DNA of 11,727 nt from Mollicutes bacterium PWAP (GCA_019661745.1 JAIFTM010000043.1:1-11727); one strand, 5' to 3'; shown: positions 1 through 7,089, numbered from the stretch's first letter. Numbers and translations: made by a program. Notes: generated by a model not told the origin, from the sequence alone.

Positions 1-20
1 CTTAATAATATAGTAAAATA

Positions 21-50
21 TATAAGTAATATAAATTTTGGTTTTAATAT
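21..50 (+). promoter_or_regulatory. possible promoter region of rpsB-tsf
   Basis: Several -10-like hexamers lie in this very AT-rich stretch: TATAAG at 21-26, TATAAA at 30-35 and TAATAT at 45-50. None is a perfect TATAAT and no convincing -35 box is seen. One of them probably drives the leader and the rpsB-tsf operon, but I cannot choose between them. The left edge of the window cuts the upstream context. Confidence 0.25.
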
Positions 51-74
51 CAAAAAAAGCAGTTAATTGAATTT

Positions 75-123
75 CTTTCGTGTGCCTGAATGCCAGGTGG
101 GAAGTTTAGAAGATTAACGAAGA
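75..123 (+). promoter_or_regulatory. structured 5' leader of rpsB, candidate S2 autoregulatory element
   Basis: A block visibly richer in G and C than its surroundings lies between the AT-rich promoter region and the rpsB ribosome binding site. Its outer strands TTCGT (77-81) and ACGAA (117-121) are complementary, with a further U-G pair at 76/122. Inside is a hairpin CCTG (85-88) / CAGG (94-97) with a five-base loop, followed by GTGGGAAG. In other bacteria the rpsB-tsf operon is controlled by S2 binding to its own leader (for example the t44 element of gammaproteobacteria). A similar role here is inferred from position and structure, not from recognition of a known family. Confidence 0.42.
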
Positions 124-148
124 CAACAAAAAAAGGAGACCATAAAAA

Positions 149-1117
149 ATGGCAAAACAATTAATTTCTAATAAAAAACTTATGGAAGCTGGTGTTTATT
201 TTGGACACAAATCTTCTCAATGAAATCCTAAAATGAGTTCATATATTTCTCAAAAAAGAAAAGGTACTCACATCATTGATTTATCTAAAACTCAAAAAAC
301 TCTTGAATTTACATATGACTTAATTAAAAGATATGCAGAAAGAGAAGCAAAATTTATGTTTGTTGGTACTAAAAAACAAGCTAAAAAAACAGTAAAAGAA
401 AATGCTCAAAGAACTAACTCTTATTTCATGACTGAAAGATGGTTAGGAGGAACATTAACTAATTCCAGAACTATTCAACAAAGAGTTAAGAGAATGTTTG
501 AATTAGAAAAACTTAAAAATAATGATTATCAAGGTTACACTAAAAAAGAAGGCGTTATGTTTGATAAAGAATACAACAAACTTCACAAAAATCTTGAAGG
601 AATCTCTAACATGAGACAAAGACCTTCAGTAATGATAGTCGCTGACCCTTCTGTTGATGCAATTGCTGTTAAAGAAGCAAAAAAACTAGGAATTAAAGTT
701 ATTGCTATTTGTGATACTAATGCTGACCCCGATAACATTGACATTGTTATTCCAGGAAATGATGATTCTGTTAAATCAATTTCATTAATTATAACTTTAC
801 TTGCTGATGCTATAGCAGCTGCTAATAAAGGTACTGAACTATATGCATTTAAATCTGATGATGAAATTATTTTGCCTGAAGAACTTCCTAAACCAAAAAG
901 AAATAATAGAAGATTTGGTAACAGAAACTTTAATGCACCTAGAATATTTAATAATAATAGTGCGCCTACCACTGCTCCAAAAAAAGTAATTTCTAAAATG
1001 AATTATAACACAATGACAGTCGTGCAACTTAAAGAAGAAGCTAATAAAAAAGAACTAAAGGGTTATTCTTTAATGAAAAAATCTGAATTGGTTTCACTTC
1101 TTGAAGGAACTAAATAA
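149..1117 (+). CDS. rpsB: 30S ribosomal protein S2 with C-terminal Rho-N-like extension
   Basis: S2 of the small ribosomal subunit, 322 residues against about 240-260 in most bacteria. The start ATG at 149 follows AAAAAAGGAG (SD at about 131-139) and gives the family N-terminus [20 protein letters not shown]; an in-frame TGA at 221-223 reads as the Trp of SQWNPKM. Conserved S2 segments follow: [18 protein letters not shown] and the [19 protein letters not shown] block with CDTNADP. The core ends near residue 235. A basic, Asn/Arg/Phe-rich linker (about 240-288) then leads to a final segment (about 289-319, with LKEEA, LKGYS and [10 protein letters not shown]) resembling the helical Rho N-terminal/SAP-like fold. 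The gene is 2 nt upstream of tsf, in the usual rpsB-tsf operon. S2 identity is certain; the function of the tail is unknown. Confidence 0.97.
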
Positions 1118-1119
1118 TT

Positions 1120-1992
1120 ATGACTGATGCAAAATTAATCAAAGAACTTAGAGAAAGAACGGGTTCGGGTTTCCTTGATTGTAAAAAAGCTTTAGAAGCA
1201 TCAAATAATGATATTGAAGCTGCTTTGGAATGACTACAAGAACGTGGACAGGCTAAAGCTGCTAAAAAAGCCGGAAATATTTCTGCAGAAGGCGTTTCAA
1301 TGACATTTTCAAACAAAAATGCTGTTGTTATGATGGAATTAAATTCACAAACAGATTTCGTAACTACTAATTCTGAATTTTTATCATATGCTTATAAAAT
1401 TGGACAAGCACTTTTATCTGGAAAATTTTCTTCTTCTGAAGAAGCTAATAATGTTAAAGATTCTTCAGGTAAAACAATTAAAGAAATTACTATAGAAGCA
1501 ACAGCTAAAATTGGTGAAAAAATCATCCTTAGAAGAGCTGTTAAGTTTAATATAGAAGAAGGCAAATCGTTCGGACATTATACTCATTCCAATAAAAGAG
1601 TTGCTGCTATTTTGGTACTTGAAGGCGGAACAGATGAATTAGCAAGAAATTTTGCAATGCATGTTGCTTCAATGAATCCTCAATACTTGAATTCAGATGC
1701 TATACCAACTGTTGATATTGATAAAATGAAAAAAGAAATTTCTGAATCAGAAGTTATTATGTCTAAACCAGAAAAAATTAGAGAAAAAATTGCAGAAGGA
1801 ATGTTATCAAAAAAACTTTCTGAGCTTACTCTTGTTGATCAAGAATTTGTTATGGAAAAAGGTAAAGTTTCTCAACATATTAAAAATGCCGGAGCAAAAG
1901 AAATTTCTATGTCTAGATTTGAAGTTGCTGAAGGTATTGAAGTTGAAGTTGTTGATTTTGCTGCAGAAGTTGCTGCTCAAATGGGTAAATAA
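1120..1992 (+). CDS. tsf: translation elongation factor Ts
   Basis: EF-Ts, the nucleotide exchange factor that releases GDP from EF-Tu in the cytoplasm. It has 290 residues, the normal length. The N-terminal UBA-like region reads [28 protein letters not shown], split here as positions 1-20 and the following residues around CKKAL; an in-frame TGA at 1231-1233 is the Trp of ALEWLQERG. The core signature QTDFV, which contacts EF-Tu, is intact near residue 71, and the C-terminal domain ends with a typical [16 protein letters not shown]. The start ATG is 2 nt after the rpsB stop, and its Shine-Dalgarno (AAGGA, 1104-1108) lies inside the rpsB 3' end, so the two genes are probably cotranscribed. A small hairpin terminator follows. 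Nothing unusual is seen. Confidence 0.97.
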
Positions 1993-2019
1993 TTTACTTT
2001 AATATTTTTAATTAAAATC

Positions 2020-2040
2020 ACGAATTATTTTCGTTTTTTA
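2020..2040 (+). terminator. rho-independent terminator of rpsB-tsf
   Basis: ACGAA (2020-2024), loop TTATT, TTCGT (2030-2034), followed by TTTTT. The stem is short (5 bp), but the T run and its location 27 nt after the tsf stop make it a plausible terminator for an AT-rich mollicute. Confidence 0.55.
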
Positions 2041-2060
2041 TTATTTTAAACCTAGAAATA

Positions 2061-2077
2061 AAAAAAGTTGATATTTT
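2061..2077 (+). repeat. 17-nt direct repeat, copy 1
   Basis: AAAAAAGTTGATATTTT occurs here and again at 2557-2573. The two copies bracket the membrane protein gene at 2141-2539. In the second copy the sequence is the 3' half of a terminator hairpin; in this copy the matching CAACT arm is absent. The flanks are AT-rich, so only the GTTGATA core carries much information. Confidence 0.5.
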
Positions 2078-2099
2078 ATTAATGAATAAAAAATAATTT

Positions 2100-2105
2100 T
2101 ATACT
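2100..2105 (+). promoter_or_regulatory. candidate -10 box for the gene at 2141
   Basis: TATACT, one mismatch from TATAAT, lies 35 nt before the ATG and upstream of a strong Shine-Dalgarno. TTGATA at 2068-2073 resembles a -35 box but is 26 nt away, too far for a normal spacer. Mycoplasma promoters often depend mainly on the -10 box. Confidence 0.4.
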
Positions 2106-2140
2106 TATTTTTATATTAAAATATTTATAAGGAGGTTTCT

Positions 2141-2539
2141 ATGAGAAAAATTGGTCCAATTGTTTCAATAGTGGCTGGTACATTTACAACAATTTTTGCT
2201 ATTCTAGGCATTTTAGTTATTTATGGCCAAATGGATGGTAATGGTTTTGTAGGAAATTATATTAAAACTATTAAAGATAATGATGTTTCAATAAAAACTA
2301 TTTTATTTATTCATTTAGGTTTGGGGCTTGTCCAAATTTTATTAGGTATTTTTTCAATAAAAAAAGCTAGAGGTATATCTTCAATTATTTTATTAATTGT
2401 TTTTGCTGTTTCGTTTGGGTTAATACTTTATTCATCTATACATAATGATGAATGACCTACAACTTCAATAATTAATTTAGTTATTTATGGAATTGCATCA
2501 AGTGGTTTAATATATGGTCTTTTTAAAGGGAATAAATAA
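2141..2539 (+). CDS. small four-helix membrane protein of unknown function
   Basis: A 132-residue protein read through one TGA (2453-2455, Trp in NDEWPTT). Stopping at that TGA would cut off the last hydrophobic segment. Four membrane segments can be seen, near residues 7-28, 52-72, 79-99 and 109-128, separated by short polar loops with GQMDGNGF and SIKKARG. There is no signal peptidase or lipobox motif. The start is fixed by an excellent Shine-Dalgarno (AAGGAGG, about 2129-2135). It is a single-gene transcription unit with its own promoter and a hairpin terminator directly behind it. The protein is not recognised, and no catalytic motif is visible. The layout resembles the many lineage-specific DUF-type membrane proteins of mycoplasmas. 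Confidence 0.85.
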
Positions 2540-2545
2540 AAATTA

Positions 2546-2577
2546 AAATACCAACTAAAAAAGTTGATATTTTTTTT
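2546..2577 (+). terminator. rho-independent terminator
   Basis: CAACT (2552-2556), loop AAAAA, AGTTG (2562-2566), extended after one C/A mismatch by AAAATA pairing with TATTTT, then a run of T. It ends the transcript of the membrane protein gene that stops at 2539. Confidence 0.75.
2557..2573 (+). repeat. 17-nt direct repeat, copy 2
   Basis: Exact second copy of the sequence at 2061-2077. Here it forms the loop, 3' stem arm and T-run of the terminator. Confidence 0.5.
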
Positions 2578-2606
2578 ATTAAAAATTAAAAATTTATTAA
2601 TTACTT

Positions 2607-2612
2607 TATAAT
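2607..2612 (+). promoter_or_regulatory. -10 box for the RNase J family gene
   Basis: A perfect TATAAT, 72 nt before the ATG at 2685. A second candidate, TATAAA at 2647-2652, would give a leader of about 25 nt before the ATG. The Shine-Dalgarno AAAGGAG is at 2672-2678. Confidence 0.5.
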
Positions 2613-2684
2613 AAAATAAAGATTTTCTAAAAAAGAAAATAACTACTATAAATTAAAAATTTCTAAAAATTAAAGGAGAATAAT

Positions 2685-4397
2685 ATGAAATACTTAAATT
2701 TCTTTGCTCTTGGTGGTCAAGATGAAAATGGCAAAGATGCATATATATTTGAAAATGAAAATACCATTATTATGATAAATGCAGGAAATAAAATTCCTAT
2801 CAAAAATGATTATGGTATTGATTCGCATATAGCTGAATTTGAATATATTAACAACAACAAAAAATTTCAAGGTATTTTTATTACTCATGCTCAAGATGAA
2901 GCTTTTGCTGCTCTTCCATATTTATTAATGGAAAGCCCAAATAAAAATATTTATGGTTCTGCTTTTACTATTAATCTTGTTGCAAATAGACTAAACAAGT
3001 ACAACATCAAAAAAAATTCTTATAAATTAATTATTGTTAAAGAAAATGATGAAGTACAATTTAATAACTTAACTGTTATTCCTTATGAAGTTCTTTCTTC
3101 AATGCCAGGATCTTTAGGCTATAAAGTTACTGATAATGAAAATACTTACTTCTTTGTTGCCAATAATACTGAAGGTAATATACCTAATCTTCCAAAAGTT
3201 TCTTATAAAGAATTATCTAAAAAAATTGGTAATATTGATGTTTTGGTTGCAGACACTTCAAAAGCTCTTGAAAGAGGTAAAGCTTCTGAAAAACATGATG
3301 TTAGTTTTTATTTAGATGAAAAATTAAAAAACAATATTGAATCTAATGAAAGATTGATTGTTGCGGTTTATGATGAAGATATGTCAACAATACTAGAAGT
3401 TATGAGAGTTGCCAAAAGACATAATAAACCAGTCGTAATTTATGGTTCTGCATTTGACTTTGCTTATAAAACTTACAAAAAAGTATTTAAATATGAAAAT
3501 ATTGCTGATATTATGGATTTTAAAGAAATGAATAATTCCAATAATTCTATTATTTTAGTTACTTCAACTTGAAGTAGACTTTTCCAACGTATTGTTAGAA
3601 TCGCAAGAGGAAATGATGTTTTCTTAAAACTTAAAAAAAATGATCATTTATTAATGGTTTGTCCTCCTAAGAATGGTCGTGAAGTAGAATATTCTGAATC
3701 TTTAGATGATGTTGCTAAAGTAACTGGAAATATTTATGAATTATTAATGGATAAGCATTCTCCCCTTACTTCTACAAGAGATGATATTACTGAAATGGTA
3801 AAACAATTTAAACCAAAATACTTCATACCAATTTCTACTTTATATAGAAATATGATGCTTGCCAGAGATGAAGTTGCAAAAAACACCAACATTGAGCAAA
3901 AAAACATTGTTAACTTAATTAATGGGCAAGTTTTCAAATTATCTAATAAATTAGAAGTTTCAAGAAAAACATTTGTAAAACCTGTTAATGATGTAATTAT
4001 TGATGGACATGGTATTGGCGATATCTCTAAAGAAGTCATTAGAGAAAGAGAAATTCTTGGACAAGGCGGGCTTATTACAATTAATATAATTTTAGATAAT
4101 GAATTTAAAAAAGCTATTAAAAAACCTCATATTCAATTAGTTGGAGTTACTACAAAAGAAGATTTAAAAGAAACTCAAGAACTAATTTCTAGTTGAGTGT
4201 ATAAAATATTAGATGATCCTGAATTCAAAACTAATTATGAAAAACAAAACAAAATAAGAAGAAAAATACAAAGATTAATAGAACGTAAGTTTAATAGAAA
4301 ACCATTAGTTATAACTACTTTCTTTTTAATATATAATAAAAAAAACGATAGATTAAAATCTAATATAAAAAATAAAAGGAGATCAAATGCCAAATAG
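2685..4397 (+). CDS. RNase J family protein with degenerate active site (RNase J2-like)
   Basis: A 570-residue member of the RNase J metallo-beta-lactamase/beta-CASP family, which in Firmicutes degrades and matures mRNA and rRNA, often as a J1/J2 pair. In-frame TGA at 3570-3572 and 4194-4196 read as Trp. Family landmarks are N-terminal ALGGQDENGK, a GID at 44-46, PYLL near 78, the YGSAFTINLVANRL block, ADTSKALERGKASE, a beta-CASP region, and the C-terminal IIDGHGIGDIS segment. The metal-binding residues are replaced: HxHxDH becomes HAQDEA (68-73), NHSIPDS becomes LSSMPGS (137-143), and PIHGEYR becomes PISTLYR (around 382-388). It therefore probably has no nuclease activity and may be a structural partner of an active RNase J1 encoded elsewhere. 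The last 25 or so residues look like read-through of promoter DNA and overlap the next gene by 11 nt. Confidence 0.88.
4332..4337 (+). promoter_or_regulatory. internal -10 box for the small basic protein gene
   Basis: A perfect TATAAT lies inside the C-terminal codons of the RNase J-like gene, 49 nt before the ATG at 4387. With the Shine-Dalgarno AAAAGGAGA at 4374-4382 it gives the small gene a complete start region of its own. Confidence 0.5.
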
Positions 4398-4557
4398 AAG
4401 AAAAAGTTCTTTTAGAAAACATAGAGAAAGAAAAATAAAAAATGGAGAAATCAAAAATTTAGAACGTGGTGAAGATAAAATCCTTTATAAAGAACAATCT
4501 AAAAAAATGAGAAAAGAAAAAGCTCTTTTAGAAAAAACAGAAAAAGAAAACAAATAA
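4387..4557 (+). CDS. 56-residue highly basic protein, unknown function
   Basis: A small protein starting MPNRRKSSFRKHRERKIKNG and continuing as a charged, probably helical chain to KEKENK-like C-terminal residues. I count 21 Lys/Arg and 10 Asp/Glu in 56 residues, with no Cys and almost no hydrophobic core. The start is supported by a strong Shine-Dalgarno (AAAAGGAGA, 4374-4382) five to six nt upstream and by a TATAAT at 4332-4337. The ATG lies within the last codons of the RNase J-like gene in another frame (11-nt overlap), so translation may be coupled. A terminator hairpin spans its stop codon. Length and charge suggest an RNA-binding or ribosome-associated peptide, but it does not match S21 or another small ribosomal protein I can recall, and the function is unknown. 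Confidence 0.75.
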   Translation: MPNRRKSSFRKHRERKIKNGEIKNLERGEDKILYKEQSKKMRKEKALLEKTEKENK

Positions 4558-4570
4558 GTTTCTTTTTTTA
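4541..4570 (+). terminator. rho-independent terminator overlapping a stop codon
   Basis: AAAAAGAAAAC (4541-4551) pairs with GTTTCTTTTT (4558-4567) with one bulged A. The six-base loop (4552-4557) contains the TAA stop of the small basic protein gene, and more T follows. Ends the RNase J-like/small protein unit. Confidence 0.65.
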
Positions 4571-4579
4571 TTTTATATT

Positions 4580-4585
4580 TATAAT
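4580..4585 (+). promoter_or_regulatory. -10 box giving a leaderless mRNA
   Basis: A perfect TATAAT ends 6 nt before the ATG at 4592, and no Shine-Dalgarno lies between. Transcription should start at or next to the A of the ATG. Confidence 0.6.
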
Positions 4586-4591
4586 TTTAAA

Positions 4592-4918
4592 ATGAAAAGA
4601 TCTAATTATTTTATAGATATAAAAAAAAAACCAAAAGATAATATTAAAATAATTGCATTATTTTTTATTCCATTTATTATTTCTTTATTTATTTGTATAT
4701 TATCTTTATTTTTTAGAATAAATAAGTTTGATTATTTATTTATAAGTTATTTTACAGAACCTAATTATTTTATAATTTCTGGTTTGTTTATATTTCCTTT
4801 ATTAATGGGTATTTGTATTATTTTACATCAAATAAAAGGTAATATTTTTGCCAAAAGTTTGTTATGAATATTTTCTTTTGTAATGCTTATTTCAATTTTA
4901 ATAGGAACTTTTATTTAA
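4592..4918 (+). CDS. small three-helix membrane protein of unknown function
   Basis: A 108-residue protein read through one TGA (4865-4867, Trp). It begins with a basic cytoplasmic-type segment MKRSNYFIDIKKKPKDN, followed by three hydrophobic stretches near residues 19-41, 59-79 and 90-108, the last reaching the C-terminus. There is no lipobox or recognisable motif. There is no Shine-Dalgarno; a TATAAT lies 6 nt upstream, suggesting leaderless expression. It stands alone between a terminator and the 5S rRNA promoter. The base composition is very AT-rich, with many Phe and Ile codons. Not recognised; it could be a lineage-specific membrane protein. That it is a real gene rests on the coherent membrane topology across a TGA codon and on the promoter. 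Confidence 0.7.
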
Positions 4919-4952
4919 TTTTTTAATTTTATTCAAAAAATAATTTTTAGTA

Positions 4953-4958
4953 TATAAT
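4953..4958 (+). promoter_or_regulatory. -10 box of the 5S rRNA gene
   Basis: A perfect TATAAT ends 6-7 nt before the inferred 5' end of the 5S rRNA. TTCAAA at 4932-4937 is a weak -35 candidate with a 15-nt spacer. Confidence 0.65.
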
Positions 4959-4964
4959 AAATTT

Positions 4965-5064
4965 AGGTCACCATAGCGGCAAGGTCCACCTGATACCATC
5001 CCGAACTCAGAAGTTAAGCCTGCTAGCGCCGACGATAGCGTCAGTAAAAATAGGGAGTGGCTCT
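4965..5064 (+). rRNA. rrf: 5S ribosomal RNA
   Basis: Recognised by the conserved core, including CCATCCCGAACTCAGAAG (loop B/C region, about 4998-5015), followed by TTAAGC. The terminal helix is formed by GGTCAC (4966-4971) with GTGGCT (5057-5062), including two G-U pairs. At about 100 nt it is short, as in other mollicutes. It has its own TATAAT box and is followed at once by a T run, so it is an independent transcription unit separate from any 16S-23S operon, which is common in mycoplasmas. The exact ends are estimated from the helix. Confidence 0.93.
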
Positions 5065-5086
5065 TTTTTTTATTTTTTTTATCTTT
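5063..5086 (+). terminator. U-rich terminator of 5S rRNA
   Basis: The closing helix of the 5S rRNA (3' arm GTGGCT) runs directly into TCTTTTTTTTATTTTTTTTATC, so the terminal stem of the RNA plus the U tract can act as the terminator. It occupies the gap before the converging mutM gene. Confidence 0.55.
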
Positions 5087-5090
5087 TTAA

Positions 5091-5900
5091 TTAATTTTGA
5101 CAATTGGGACAATAATAAGTTCCTCTTTTTTTTATTCACCCTTTTTTTATTTTAGTTTCACATATATAACAATTTTTATCAAAAGAAGCCAATTGCATTT
5201 TGGGACCATAAGTCATTTCGTGTTTTTCAAAAGAATTAAATTTTTCTGTAAAAAATGCCCCTTCATTATAAATTTCTTTCATAACTAATTCACTTAATTT
5301 TAAAATATTTTCTCATTCTTCTTTTGAAACTTGATTTGTTGCTTTAAATGGGCTAATTTTAGCCCTAAAAAGAACTTCTACTGAATAAATATTACCTAAA
5401 CCACTTATTAATGATTGATCTATTAAAGTTGCTTTAATTGGGCTTTTTCTCCTTTTAACTTTTTTAATAATATCTTCTGATTTTCAATTTCAAGGATATT
5501 TTCCTACTTTTTTGTTTATATAACTATCCATTTCTTCTTTGCTTTCATAATAAAGAATATGTGCTCAACTAATTGGATCTCTAAAAACTAAAGTTTTACC
5601 ATTGCTCATTTTAAAAAAAATAAAATCATAATCACTAAATTCTTTTTTTGCTCATCTTCAACTTCCATCCATCATTAAATGAGAAACCATAAAATCTTTT
5701 TTATCAAGAGAAAATATAATATATTTACCTTTATTATCAATATTAATTATTTTTTTATTTTTTATTTTTTTTATAAAAATATCACTAGTAATATTTTTTA
5801 AAATATTATTTTTTCTAACAAATACATTTTCAATTTTCAAATTTAGTATTTCTTTATTTAGTTTATCTCTAACTATTCATACTTCAGGCAATTCAGGCAT
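5091..5900 (-). CDS. mutM: formamidopyrimidine-DNA glycosylase (8-oxoguanine repair)
   Basis: MutM/Fpg removes oxidised purines such as 8-oxoG and nicks the abasic site in base excision repair. 269 residues, normal length. The N-terminus is MPELPEVWIV, giving the catalytic Pro2 and Glu3; GKY at 58-60 holds the conserved Lys; the void-filling Met is in HLMMDGS (near 76); SGLGNIYS is the helix-two-turn-helix; the zinc finger is C244-x2-C247-x16-C264-x2-C267 with KRGTYYC. Many TGA codons read as Trp (for example EVW, DGSW, NW). Unusual: the conserved DPRRFG wedge reads DPISWA (108-113). The only minus-strand gene; converges on the 5S gene and diverges from the transporter. No Shine-Dalgarno; a TATAAT lies 6 nt before the ATG. 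The family is certain. Confidence 0.95.
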
Positions 5901-5906
5901 ACTTTT

Positions 5907-5912
5907 ATTATA
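5907..5912 (-). promoter_or_regulatory. -10 box of mutM, leaderless type
   Basis: On the minus strand TATAAT is followed by AAAAGT and then the mutM ATG, a gap of 6 nt with no Shine-Dalgarno. It shares the short divergent intergenic region with the transporter promoter. Confidence 0.6.
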
Positions 5913-5922
5913 AAAAATAATA

Positions 5923-5928
5923 TATCAT
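5923..5928 (+). promoter_or_regulatory. candidate -10 box of the EamA transporter, leaderless type
   Basis: TATCAT (one mismatch) ends 7 nt before the ATG at 5936. A perfect TATAAT at 5932-5937 overlaps the ATG itself, and could serve only a downstream start. Confidence 0.4.
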
Positions 5929-5935
5929 TTATATA

Positions 5936-7051
5936 ATGAATAAAACTAAAAATACTAAAATAATTAAAAAAAATAGAAAATTTGGTATTTCTATGTCATT
6001 TTCTGTATTATTTCTTCAAGGACTTGAAGGATTTTTGCTTCCTTTATTTGGTATTTTAACTTTTACAATACTTATTGATGTTACTTCACCTATATTTTCC
6101 ATTATTTATAGCATTATTAAAGAAGTTGTTATTTCTTTAATAATGATTGTTAGTATGCCTGTTATTTTTATAAAAAGTACAAGATTTTTAAAAAATAAAA
6201 TTGGATTATTTGTATTAATTGCCGGCGCCTTAGGAACATTTTTTGGTAATATATTTTATATTTTAGCTATAAGTATTGCAGGAAGTGGTTATGGCTCTAC
6301 TTTAACAAGTTTTTATCCCATATTTACTTTATTTTTAAGTTTTATAATTTTCAAAGAAAAAACTAATTGAAAAGTGTTTATAGGTATTGGAATTACTATT
6401 TTAGGCGGAGCTTTATTTGTTTTGTTACCATCTTTAATTGAATCTCAAAAAGTAACTCCAAAAGTTATTTTAGGAATGTTTTTTGGAATGATTTCAGGCG
6501 CTTTTTGAGCTGTTGAAACCATTTTTGTTAAAAAATCTATGATTGTATCTGAAAAAAAAAATTTACCAATAAAAAATTTAGAAATTATTTCTATTAGAAC
6601 TTTAGGTGTTTTAATTTCGACAGTTTTGATTTCATTGCCAATAAGTTTTGCTTTTGGAGATTCTCCTTTAGTCTTTAAATCTATTTTAACTAGCTATCAA
6701 GTTGATTTATTAATTATTGGAATTTCAATTTTTGTATTTTTATTAAGATTTGTTCATATTTTGAGTATTTATCATGTGGGTGTAAGAGTTACAAGTAGTA
6801 TTGATACTAATAATTTTTTAATACCTGCTTTATTGAGTTTTATTTTTCAATATTTTGGTGGAGAAATTGGAACTATTTATTCTCAAGAAGCTCCTGTTTG
6901 ATGATCACTATTATTATTTATTCCAATTGCTATAGGTGTATTCTTGGTTGTTTTTTTCTCAGAAAAAGAGAAAGATCCTAAAGAAAAAAATTCCTTTAAA
7001 AATGTTATCAATGAAAAAAATAACATTAGTGAAGTTAGTGATCATTCTTAA
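5936..7051 (+). CDS. DMT superfamily (EamA-type) membrane transporter
   Basis: A 371-residue integral membrane protein with about ten hydrophobic segments arranged as two similar halves, as in EamA/drug-metabolite transporters. Features are a basic N-terminus, the end-of-half motif GSGYGSTLTSFYPIFTLFLS followed by FKEKTNW (the typical 'T.l.P.f..lls...l.Ek' pattern, near 117-145), a charged loop between halves, and a second half beginning LGMFFGMISGAFWAVETIFV. TGA codons (6367-6369, 6506-6508 and the pair at 6899-6904) read as Trp. The C-terminal tail of about 30 residues is polar and Lys/Glu-rich, probably cytoplasmic. An 8-bp inverted repeat (7001-7008 with 7020-7027) lies in the last codons but lacks a T run. 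The substrate cannot be told from sequence. No Shine-Dalgarno. Confidence 0.8.
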
Positions 7052-7089
7052 AATCAAAAGTATAATATCAAAATCCATTTTTTAATCTT

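Noticed and set aside
583..972. 129-codon open frame on the minus strand inside rpsB
   Set aside because: It lies fully antisense to a well-conserved S2 sequence, and its hydrophobic product follows from the codon composition of the sense strand.
3570..3656. Apparent break of the RNase J-like gene into separate genes at 3572 and 4196
   Set aside because: Both breaks are TGA codons; read as Trp the family alignment continues without gap or frameshift.
4387..4557. Ribosomal protein S21 (rpsU) for the small basic ORF
   Set aside because: Length and charge are similar, but the S21 sequence pattern is not present.
5097..5288. Plus-strand open frame of 63 codons
   Set aside because: It is antisense to the MutM zinc finger region, whose conserved cysteines on the minus strand explain this DNA.
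7001..7027. 8-bp inverted repeat AATGTTAT/ATAACATT as a terminator of the transporter gene
   Set aside because: It lies inside the coding sequence, has an 11-nt loop and no following T run.
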